A stretch of DNA of 64,000 bases from Colwellia sp. (lineage in GTDB: Bacteria; Pseudomonadota; Gammaproteobacteria; Enterobacterales; Alteromonadaceae), in assembly GCA_029938115.1 (NCBI GenBank), contig JAPYOP010000017.1, positions 10,971 to 74,970 of the forward strand, written 5' to 3'. The first letter of the stretch is position 1. Every line of letters begins with the position of its first letter. A program made the translations under genes and the position numbers. Below, piece after piece: positions 1 through 8,052 of the stretch. The notes below the pieces were generated by a model, which worked only from the letters and a program-made list of their open reading frames with translations, had not been told where the DNA came from and did not search any database.

Positions 1-522
<522 letters not shown>

Positions 523-869
523 GCCAAACCTTAAATATATCCGAGTGTTCAGAAAAATATAATGCCCTAATGACATTAATTAAAACTATTTATATCGACT
601 TAGCTAACACATGGCTAGACGTTTAATAACGATTGAAATAACTGAACTTAGTTCTCCTTTTGGTATATATGCCAATAGGTATCTAAACGGCATTACTCCT
701 AATGTCAGGTAAAGAGCATAAATACACGGCTAAATTATTCAAACGATAACTTACCCTTCGCACAATTGGTCATGTAGTGTTATTTAATGCTGTGAATAGA
801 CAGAATAATTAAGATATAAAAACGGAGCTAAATTAGCTCCGTTTAAATTAACCTATTTATAAAGTAGCC
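523..869. other. Intergenic stretch with no gene seen
   Basis: About 350 AT-rich bases between two convergent genes. Apart from the hairpin at 820-844 I see no ORF, RNA gene or repeat that I can support. Confidence 0.5.
820..844 (-). terminator. Hairpin terminator for the FucP-type gene
   Basis: A 12-bp perfect inverted repeat (AAACGGAGCTAA / TTAGCTCCGTTT) with a one-base centre lies 25 bases past the stop of the minus-strand transporter. The minus-strand sequence after it is T-rich (TTTATATCTT), a modest U tract. Confidence 0.6.
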
Positions 870-2294
870 TTAAGCGTTGTGAATCTTATGTGCTCTGTAG
901 CCGTAAATAGCGATTGCAATGAAGCAAATGAAAGGCAACACGAATGAGGTTTGTACCGCAGGAATATTACCTATAATTGAACCAGCGTCAATCATACTAC
1001 CTTGCAATGGCGGCATTAACGCGCCGCCGACAATTGCCATAACTAAGCCTGCAGAAGCTAAACTGGCATCATCTCCTGTATCTTTCAAAGCAATACCATA
1101 AATGGTTGGGAACATTAATGACATACAAGCAGAGGTTCCTATAAGACAATATAATCCCGTCATACCGCCAATAAAGATAGTACCTATGGTTAATATCATT
1201 CCACCAGAGGCAAGTGCCAATAATAATTGCCCTGGTTGAATGAAACCAAGCATAAAGGTACAAATAAATCTGCTTGCTAAGAAAATACCCATGGCTATCA
1301 TATTATACTGCTGAGCTTCAGCAGCACTTAAGCCAACTGAGGTCATACCGTAATGAATAACAAAGGTCCAACACATGATTTGTGCACCGACATAAAATGC
1401 TTGAGCGATAACTCCCTCACGATAACGAGCGTTGCCAATAAGTCGTGAAAAAGTATTTTTCAATACTTTTTTGGTTAGTGGTTCATCATGACTAATAGTG
1501 TCGGGTAATTTACTGAATAAAAACACACAAAAAAGTAGGCTAACAACAACGGCAATGGCTATATATGGGCCTCGTACGGTAACTAAATCTGCCGCTTGCA
1601 TTGCTTGGTGGGCTACGGTATCAGAACTTGCAAAATTGCTAAGTGCTTCAGTTAATTTACCATCAACAACTGATGGTAACATTTCGGTATATTCTGGATG
1701 AGCAGCAAGTTCGGCAGCACGAAATCCTTCAACTTTTAACTCACTTAAAATATAGTTAGAAGCAACAAACATTCCACCCAAAGAACCAATGGGATTAAAC
1801 GCTTGAGCAAGGTTTAAACGTTGAGTCGATGTTTCAGGTGATCCCATTGACAATACATAGGGGTTAGCGGTTGTTTCTAATAAAGCTAAACCACATGTAA
1901 TCACACAAAGTGCTAATAAGAAAAAGTTGAATTGCCCCGTCATACTTGCCGGTAAGAATAACAGCGCGCCTAGTGCATATAAACCTAGGCCTAGTAATAT
2001 GCCTGACTTATAAGAAAATCGGCGGATAAATATCGCCGCAGGTATTGCCATAATGCCGTAACCTAAGTAGAAGGCAAATTGCACCATAGAGCTTTGAACA
2101 TTTGTGATCAAAAATATGTCTTTAAAAGCTTTAACCAAAGGGTTAGTTATATCGTTAGCAAATCCCCATAGCGGAAATAAAGCTGCAACTAAAATAAAGG
2201 GTAATATATATTCTTTGCTTATTATCTCAGGTTTTACTGCTGTAGTTAATTCTGTTTGCTTTGTAACCGCTTCAGAACTGGTAATGCTATTCAT
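870..2294 (-). CDS. fucP: FucP-type MFS sugar:proton symporter (candidate L-galactose importer)
   Basis: A 474-residue, 12-helix major facilitator of the FucP family. Residues 30-60 carry the signature LWGFANDITNPLVKAFKDIF, and LLETTANPYVLSMG near 145 is also characteristic. FucP proteins import L-fucose, and members of the group also take L-galactose or D-arabinose, which share stereochemistry. In this window the sugar route leads through L-galactonate/altronate and not through fuculose or ketodeoxyfuconate, so L-galactose is the more likely substrate (inference). It is on the same strand as the aldolase and sulfatase further right, separated from the aldolase by 650 bases. A charged N-terminal extension of about 25 residues precedes the first helix. 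Confidence 0.85.
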   Translation of the reverse strand: MNSITSSEAVTKQTELTTAVKPEIISKEYILPFILVAALFPLWGFANDITNPLVKAFKDIFLITNVQSSMVQFAFYLGYGIMAIPAAIFIRRFSYKSGILLGLGLYALGALLFLPASMTGQFNFFLLALCVITCGLALLETTANPYVLSMGSPETSTQRLNLAQAFNPIGSLGGMFVASNYILSELKVEGFRAAELAAHPEYTEMLPSVVDGKLTEALSNFASSDTVAHQAMQAADLVTVRGPYIAIAVVVSLLFCVFLFSKLPDTISHDEPLTKKVLKNTFSRLIGNARYREGVIAQAFYVGAQIMCWTFVIHYGMTSVGLSAAEAQQYNMIAMGIFLASRFICTFMLGFIQPGQLLLALASGGMILTIGTIFIGGMTGLYCLIGTSACMSLMFPTIYGIALKDTGDDASLASAGLVMAIVGGALMPPLQGSMIDAGSIIGNIPAVQTSFVLPFICFIAIAIYGYRAHKIHNA

Positions 2295-2605
2295 TTTTAT
2301 ACCCCGTTTTATTTTTATTTCAGCAACTTAAAAAGCTTGCTGAATATTATTTACTTTCTCTTGTGTTCTTTGTATATAAAGTTCATTTACAAGGTAAGGT
2401 TTTGTAACATTTTTGTCAATCATAAAGATAAATTAATTTAGGAAAAAATAATGAAACTTAGCAAAGAACTCATCGCAATATTTTGAAGTTCTTTCTATTT
2501 TAATGGCAATATAGGCCTGTTTTATAGTACTCATCATAATTACGCTTTTGGTTGCTAATTTAGATGTAAGCTATTGTTCTCAAATGACAGGTATTGCTAC
2601 TGTTT

Positions 2606-2785
2606 TCAAATCATTGGTGTATGTAAGTTGTTGTATTTATGTTGTTTATGTTGTTTATGTTGTTTATGTTGTTTGGGATGGCATTCTTTACGCGATGAGC
2701 GAGCTGAAATTTTAAACGTTCCAAATACTACTAAGGCAACATCACCTCCGTCAGCTATTTTGTCGACTAATTCACCTTTGTTAAT
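2606..2785 (-). pseudogene. Degraded HU/IHF-family DNA-binding protein remnant
   Basis: The minus strand reads INKGELVDKIADGG followed directly by DVALVVFGTFKISARSSRK, then a short KQH repeat and a stop. Intact HU proteins (about 90 residues) start MNKxxLxDKIA, have about 30 more residues of helix, then GDxVxLxGFGTFxVxxRxARxGRNP. Here the start codon is ATT, the middle helical part is missing and the C-terminal DNA-binding arm is replaced by repeat-encoded residues. The ORF track's + strand ORF at 2574-2822 is the antisense shadow of this. I see it as a decayed duplicate; the functional HU gene would be elsewhere. Confidence 0.7.
2639..2675. repeat. Short tandem repeat, 9-bp unit (ATGTTGTTT-type)
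   Basis: Four contiguous copies of TTGTTTATG in the HU remnant, encoding KQH repeats on the minus strand. The expansion lies where the HU arm should be and suggests slippage in an unconstrained sequence. Confidence 0.85.
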
Positions 2786-2946
2786 TGTTATTTTTCCTTA
2801 TCATTTTTTATTGTGGATTTGATACTTAGAAATTTTATTGTTGAACGCAATGGGTAGGGATAATTTAAGAAAGCTGATCGAATTTTACTAGTTTATAATG
2901 AATAATAAATTTTCGTTTCTATAAAGGGGTCATTGCGCAATTGTGA

Positions 2947-3984
2947 TTAAATATACCTTTTACTCATCTCACTTAACGATATTGCTTTGATTTTACTTGC
3001 ATGACCAGCACTAGAAAATGCTTGATATCTTGAAATGCAAATTTCTTTCATTGCATCAATTGATTTTTGTAGATACTTCCTAGGATCAAATTCACTGGGG
3101 TATTCACTCATGTATTGCCGTATTGCACCAGTAGCAGCTAAGCGTAAATCCGTATCAATATTTATTTTTCTAACACCATGAAGAATACTTTTTTGTAATA
3201 ATTCTACCGGTACCCCATATGTTTCAGGAATTTCACCACCAAATTTATTAATTATTTCTAACCAACGCTGTGGAATAGAAGAGGAACCATGCATTACAAG
3301 GTGAGTATTCGGGATACTTTGATGGATTGCTTTGATGCGTTGTAAATCTAAAATATCACTGCTTGGTGGGCGGGTGAATTTGTATGCACCATGAGACGTT
3401 CCACAAGCAATTGCTAAAGCGTCAACTTGTGTTTGTTCGACAAAATCTGCAGCTTCAACTGGATCCGTTAATAATTGGCTTTTAGTTAATATACCTTGAG
3501 CTCCTATACCGTCTTCTTCACCAGCTAAACCTGTTTCTAAAGAGCCTAAACAACCTAGCTCACCTTCTACTGATACTCCACAAGCATGTGCCATTTCTAC
3601 AGTGCGTTTGGTTACATCGATATTGTATTGATAACTGGCGGGGGTTTTTCCATCGGCTTCTAATGAGCCATCCATCATGACGGATGAAAAACCTAATTGT
3701 ATTGATTGTTGGCATACGGAGGGTGAAGTACCGTGATCCTGATGCATGGCCACAGGTATGTGGGGGAACTCTTCAATTGCAGCCGTAATTAAGTGACGTA
3801 AAAATTCCGAGCCGGCGTACTTTCTGGCACCCGCAGAGGCTTGCATAATAACAGGACTATTAGTGTGTTCAGCCGCTAACATAATAGCTCTGACTTGCTC
3901 CAAATTATTTACATTAAAAGCAGGTATACCGTAATTATATTCAGCGGCATGATCGAGTAGTTGCCGCATTGAAACTAAAGCCAT
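2947..3984 (-). CDS. fba: Class II fructose-1,6-bisphosphate aldolase
   Basis: 345 residues, the usual length of the CbbA-type class II enzymes. Features include [13 protein letters not shown] (residues 18-30), the zinc/catalytic region [10 protein letters not shown] (about 79-88), VEGELGCLG, the glycine-rich [11 protein letters not shown] (phosphate binding) and VMHGSSSIP plus INIDTDLR near the C-terminus. It condenses or cleaves GAP/DHAP and FBP using zinc. Its place beside the sulfatase and upstream of the sugar importer suggests it handles the triose phosphates released from KDPG by KdgA, feeding gluconeogenesis. A tagatose-bisphosphate aldolase activity cannot be excluded from sequence alone. 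Confidence 0.9.
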   Translation of the reverse strand: MALVSMRQLLDHAAEYNYGIPAFNVNNLEQVRAIMLAAEHTNSPVIMQASAGARKYAGSEFLRHLITAAIEEFPHIPVAMHQDHGTSPSVCQQSIQLGFSSVMMDGSLEADGKTPASYQYNIDVTKRTVEMAHACGVSVEGELGCLGSLETGLAGEEDGIGAQGILTKSQLLTDPVEAADFVEQTQVDALAIACGTSHGAYKFTRPPSSDILDLQRIKAIHQSIPNTHLVMHGSSSIPQRWLEIINKFGGEIPETYGVPVELLQKSILHGVRKINIDTDLRLAATGAIRQYMSEYPSEFDPRKYLQKSIDAMKEICISRYQAFSSAGHASKIKAISLSEMSKRYI

Positions 3985-4090
3985 TTGTATTTTCCTAAAA
4001 GTTATATTCCGAGTGTAAGTGACTAATACCCACTAGCTAAGGTGTTTTCATGTTGTTAAAGCAAGACTAGCTAGTTGATGTTGTAAGCTA

Positions 4091-5608
4091 TTATTTAAGT
4101 TGCGTTTTAATGGCTGTCATTTGTTTTTTTGCATCAACTTTAAGCATGAAAGCTTGATAGCTCTTAACCGGGGCGCTATTTTTTAGCGGGTCTCCAACCA
4201 AAACTTTAAGCTCTTCTAGTTTATTGGTTAATTGAGTAATAATGACATTACTACCTTCGTTTTCTGAAATGTCTGTCATTTCCCACGGATCATTCTTTAA
4301 ATCAAACAGCACATTTTTCTTCAGCATTGGATAATAAATTAATTTATAACGGTTACTTCTCGCCATTCGTTGAAAATGACGGTAGCTTCCATAGATATAA
4401 TTATTCATCACTTCTTTCTCGCCATTTATTAGCGGGAGTATGCTGGGTCCTTGAACGGAATCTGGCACAGAAATATCGGCTAAGTCGGCTGTTGTGGCAA
4501 ATAAACTATTTAAATAAAACATGCCTTTAGTTTGTGAATTTTTTGGAATGTTTTTACCAACGATAATAAATGGCGCACGAATACTGTGATCATACATATT
4601 TTGCTTTCCGGCTAGACCATGTTTACCAACAGCTAGACCATGATCGGAAGTGAAAAGGATATAGGTATTCTCTGAAAAAGGTGAGTTTTCTAAGCTATCT
4701 AGTATTCTGCCAATTTGATTATCTAAATGCTCTATCATTGCGTAGTATTCGCTAATAAATCTTTTGGTTTGTTCTTCAGTGCGAGGAAAACTCATTAATG
4801 CTTCATCACGGTTATTATAGTCACCAGCATCAAAAGGATGATAAGGCATATAATTTGGTGGTAAATCAATATCCTCTGTAGGGTATTTATCTACGTAGGA
4901 CTGGGGTGATTGACGTGGGTCGTGCGGGGCAGTGAAGGCAACATACATTAAGAAAGGATCTTCATTTCTACTTTTTTTACTATCAAGATAATCGATTGCA
5001 GCGTCAGCAAAAGCTTCACTGGTATGTTGATTAGATTGAGATTTATTCCATTTTATATCAGGGCCAAAATCAGTTAGCCAAGGTTTCCATTGGCCTCCTT
5101 TAGACAAATGTGCCATACCTGCTTCATGAACTGCTTTTCCAATATCAAATGAACGCTTAAGTGCATCTTCACCCACATGCCATTTACCGGTAATGAATGT
5201 TTCATAACCTGATTTTCTAAAGGTTTCTCCCCAAAGAGGGTAAGGTGTTTTATTGACGTATTTTTTGTGTTTTTTATGATTGGGTGCTTTGGGTTGGAAC
5301 CCGGTAAAATGCAAATTACGACCAGTATTGATCATTTGACGACTTGGTGCACAAACTGCTCCCGACCATGAACCTTGATTAAATACATGGGTAAATGACA
5401 TTCCTGACTTTGCTAGTCGGTTTATATTAGGGGTATTTATATCCTTATTTCCAAAAGCATTTATGGTATCAATTGACTGGTCATCGGTTATGATCACTAA
5501 GAAGTTAGGCTTCTCAAGTTTATTTTCTTTTGCGTTTAAACTTTCACTCGAAAAACTTAACAATAGAAGTGAAACTGTAAATATGATTAATGATTTATCA
5601 ATGTTCAT
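4091..5608 (-). CDS. Exported S1-family sulfatase (formylglycine type)
   Basis: I place the start at 5608 and not the track's 5638, because MNIDKSLIIFTVSLLLLSF is a clean Sec signal and AGGA lies upstream. The mature part begins NFLVIITDDQS (metal-binding Asp pair). VCAPSRQMINTGR holds the CxPSR motif whose Cys becomes formylglycine, and GKWHVG and FTSDHGLAVGKHG supply the other active-site residues. The enzyme hydrolyses sulfate esters in the periplasm or outside. The family length of about 500 fits. In this locus the target is probably a sulfated agar/porphyran oligosaccharide, but the subfamily and position specificity cannot be fixed by eye. The aldolase gene follows 106 bases downstream on the same strand. 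Confidence 0.85.
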   Translation of the reverse strand: MNIDKSLIIFTVSLLLLSFSSESLNAKENKLEKPNFLVIITDDQSIDTINAFGNKDINTPNINRLAKSGMSFTHVFNQGSWSGAVCAPSRQMINTGRNLHFTGFQPKAPNHKKHKKYVNKTPYPLWGETFRKSGYETFITGKWHVGEDALKRSFDIGKAVHEAGMAHLSKGGQWKPWLTDFGPDIKWNKSQSNQHTSEAFADAAIDYLDSKKSRNEDPFLMYVAFTAPHDPRQSPQSYVDKYPTEDIDLPPNYMPYHPFDAGDYNNRDEALMSFPRTEEQTKRFISEYYAMIEHLDNQIGRILDSLENSPFSENTYILFTSDHGLAVGKHGLAGKQNMYDHSIRAPFIIVGKNIPKNSQTKGMFYLNSLFATTADLADISVPDSVQGPSILPLINGEKEVMNNYIYGSYRHFQRMARSNRYKLIYYPMLKKNVLFDLKNDPWEMTDISENEGSNVIITQLTNKLEELKVLVGDPLKNSAPVKSYQAFMLKVDAKKQMTAIKTQLK

Positions 5609-6076
5609 AATAGGTATTCCTGACTCAATATGTGTCAATTATAAATAAAATACACAACTAATCAATAGATGAAAGACATCTTTACATTGAGTTTACAATC
5701 CACCGTGTTAATACTAATTGTTACCTAGCAATGAAAGTGCTTCGTTTTTTCTATTCATGTCGAGTATATATTGATTGATATTATCTTAGTATTCAAAAGC
5801 AATGTTTGAAAGATACGCTTTATTTCCAATTGGGTGTTTTATAATTAAAATTCACGTAGTCAGGTCGTTACTGTGTTGAATAAATTAGGAGATAGATTAT
5901 TTAGTTGGGATGAATTAGAAATAAAATCCATACAAAGTACTTTAAATTAACTTTAATATGGTTTAATGTGTACTTTAGCTATAATAAACATTTATTGTTT
6001 CATGTGCTTTATATAAACCTATAATCGCTTGGGCAATAGTAATAAGAATAAATAAGTCATAACGGAAGGTTTTCCT
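5609..6076. promoter_or_regulatory. Divergent promoter region between the two sulfatase genes
   Basis: About 465 AT-rich bases with no ORF. The only element I can single out is TTAATGTGTACTTTA at 5963-5977, listed separately. Promoter boxes are not unambiguous. Confidence 0.5.
5963..5977 (-). promoter_or_regulatory. Candidate operator TAAAGTACACATTAA (copy 1)
   Basis: The minus strand reads TAAAGTACACATTAA, an exact 15-base match to the element at 47942-47956 in front of a GH29 gene. Its first ten bases match the element at 20909 in front of the L-galactose operon. It lies 100 bases upstream of the lipoprotein sulfatase start. It could be bound by the two-HTH GntR regulator at 11161. Confidence 0.45.
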
Positions 6077-7726
6077 ATGAAGTTAAAAATGCTAACTAAA
6101 GTTGCTGCAGGCCTGACATTGATATTGTCGGTATCGGCTTGTACCACTGATGTTAAAGATACTGAAGTGAGTCAAAAGAGTGAAGCTGTTAAAAAGCTCA
6201 ATATTTTATATATTATGTCTGACGATCATACCCGCCAAGCTATTGGTGCTTATGGTGGCCTGCTTGCGCCATTAAACCCTACACCTACAATCGATGCTTT
6301 AGCAAGTGAAGGTACTCGTTTTGATAATGTTTTTGTAACTAACTCTATCTGTACTCCGAGTCGTGCTAGCATTATCACCGGCCAATATAGCCAAACTAAT
6401 GGCGCGCTAGATTTAGATGGTAAAATTGGTGTAGAGAAACAGTATTTACCTAAGCTAATGTCAGAAGCGGGTTATGAAACAGCAATGATAGGTAAGTGGC
6501 ATTTAAAAAAAGAGCCTAAAGCTTTTGATTATTATAAAGTTTTACCTAATCAAGGTAAGTATTTTGATCCAGTGTTTCGAGATATGAATGCAAAGGGAAA
6601 ATGGCCAAATAATAAAGTACAGATTAAAGGACATTCTTCCGATGTAATTACTGATTTGTCGATTGACTGGTTATCAAAACGGAATAAAACTAAACCTTTC
6701 TTTTTAATGCATCACTACAAAGCGCCGCATGATATGTTTGAAAACGCGCCACGTTATGATGAATATTTAGCTAATGTTGAAATTCCTGAACCTGCTAGTC
6801 TATATAATCAGCCTAAATGGGGCTCTAAAGCGACTAAAGGTGAAAATAATTCCTTAATAAATGAGATTGGAACCTCCGTATCAAAGCGTAATCCACGTAG
6901 AAATATGGGCATTCATATGGAAGTTGACCAAGAACTTTCTGATAATGAATATACTCATCAATCATATCAGCGCTACTTAAAGCGTTACTTACGTACAGTG
7001 AAAGGGGTTGATGATAATTTAAAACGTTTGCTAGATCATTTGAAGGCTATTGGTGAATATGACAATACCGTGATCATTTATACGGGCGACCAAGGAATGA
7101 TGCTTGGAGAACATGATTTAATTGATAAACGTTGGATGTATGAGCCATCATTACGCATGCCATTTATCGTTCGTCACCCTCAAAAAGCAAATGCACCTAA
7201 AGTGAATGATACCATTATCAATAACACTGATTTTGCCCCTCTAATGTTAGATATTGCGGGAGTTGAAACACCTGAATATATGCATGGTAAGAGTTTTGCT
7301 GACGTATTTGATAACAAACCTCTTGAAAACTGGAGAGAGGCAACGTATTACCGTTATTGGATGCACCGTGCACATCATGATGTACCATCACACTTTGGTG
7401 TACGTAGTAAAGATCATAAATTAATTTTCTTCTACGGTGAGCACTATGATAATTCCCCTGTTCAAAGTGATATAAACTACGCAGGCCGTAATTGGAGTCG
7501 CAAAGATGGTGTGATCCCTTCTAAAACACCAACACCTGCTGGCTGGGAACTTTATGACTTAAAGAATGACCCGAATGAATTGAATAATCGTTACAATGAC
7601 CCTCAATATAAAGAAGTTATTGCTAACCTTAAAGCTGAGATGTTAAAGCAACGTCAAGCCTATGGCGAAACAGATGTTAACTATCCTCATATTCAAAAAA
7701 TTATTGATAAACATTGGAATGATTAA
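6077..7726 (+). CDS. Lipoprotein S1 sulfatase, GlcNAc-6-sulfatase-like (possible L-galactose-6-sulfate sulfatase)
   Basis: 549 residues with a lipoprotein signal ending LSVSAC. NILYIMSDDHTRQAIGAYG gives the metal-binding Asp pair. SICTPSRASIITGQ contains the formylglycine Cys, GKWHLKKEP follows, and YTGDQGMMLGEHDLIDKRWMYEPSLRMPF is the C-terminal metal/substrate segment. The FDYYKVLPNQGKYFDP stretch resembles the N-acetylglucosamine-6-sulfatase branch (S1_11). Members of that branch in porphyran loci remove the 6-sulfate of L-galactose, so this is a reasonable candidate here, as inference. The anchor places it in the periplasm or on the outer surface. A formylglycine-generating enzyme must act on it but is not encoded in this window. 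The TonB receptor follows after a strong terminator. Confidence 0.85.
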   Translation: MKLKMLTKVAAGLTLILSVSACTTDVKDTEVSQKSEAVKKLNILYIMSDDHTRQAIGAYGGLLAPLNPTPTIDALASEGTRFDNVFVTNSICTPSRASIITGQYSQTNGALDLDGKIGVEKQYLPKLMSEAGYETAMIGKWHLKKEPKAFDYYKVLPNQGKYFDPVFRDMNAKGKWPNNKVQIKGHSSDVITDLSIDWLSKRNKTKPFFLMHHYKAPHDMFENAPRYDEYLANVEIPEPASLYNQPKWGSKATKGENNSLINEIGTSVSKRNPRRNMGIHMEVDQELSDNEYTHQSYQRYLKRYLRTVKGVDDNLKRLLDHLKAIGEYDNTVIIYTGDQGMMLGEHDLIDKRWMYEPSLRMPFIVRHPQKANAPKVNDTIINNTDFAPLMLDIAGVETPEYMHGKSFADVFDNKPLENWREATYYRYWMHRAHHDVPSHFGVRSKDHKLIFFYGEHYDNSPVQSDINYAGRNWSRKDGVIPSKTPTPAGWELYDLKNDPNELNNRYNDPQYKEVIANLKAEMLKQRQAYGETDVNYPHIQKIIDKHWND

Positions 7727-7760
7727 CGCTTAATTATTGACTATCTAGCTAAAACCTATA

Positions 7761-7794
7761 TTGCCAGTCAGCTTTGTTGACTGGCAATTTTTTT
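7761..7794 (+). terminator. Rho-independent terminator after the sulfatase
   Basis: Perfect 10-bp stem TTGCCAGTCA / TGACTGGCAA with a 7-base loop followed by seven T residues. Confidence 0.95.
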
Positions 7795-8052
7795 ATAACT
7801 CCCCGTAATCTTTAGCAAAAAACACCTTTAATCATCATTTTAAAGCAAAGAATAACCTTAGGACTGATATTAAAAAACAAGGCTGATAGTAAATATTATC
7901 GGCATTTTTTGTCTATAATGATTTTATATTTGCTTTTTTATTATGTGAACTTAATTTATAAAGGCCGCTTATTGTTGCCGGAATTTAATTTTTCTTACTG
8001 ATTGGTTATTACTTATATAAGACATTGTGTTTTTGGCGAGGGATAAAAATCA
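7795..8052 (+). promoter_or_regulatory. Leader/promoter region of the first TonB receptor
   Basis: AT-rich sequence without an ORF between the sulfatase terminator and the receptor start. A GAGGGATAA ribosome-binding site precedes ATG 8053. No copy of either operator motif found elsewhere in the window is visible here. Confidence 0.4.

Larger units (their letters stand above)
2295..2946. other. Long intergenic region with a gene remnant
   Basis: This region of 650 bases holds the HU-like remnant at 2606-2785 and a 9-bp tandem repeat within it. The 100-150 bases just left of 2946 and right of 2294 are AT-rich and should contain the aldolase terminator and the transporter promoter, but I cannot assign them precisely. 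Confidence 0.5.

Noticed and set aside
2574-2822. Small + strand ORF rich in LCC repeats
   Set aside because: It is the antisense of the HU-like remnant and its 9-bp repeat; no ribosome-binding site or protein-like composition.
4327-4530. Small + strand ORFs over the sulfatase and other genes
   Set aside because: Shadows in alternative frames of well-supported genes, without ribosome-binding sites or recognisable motifs.
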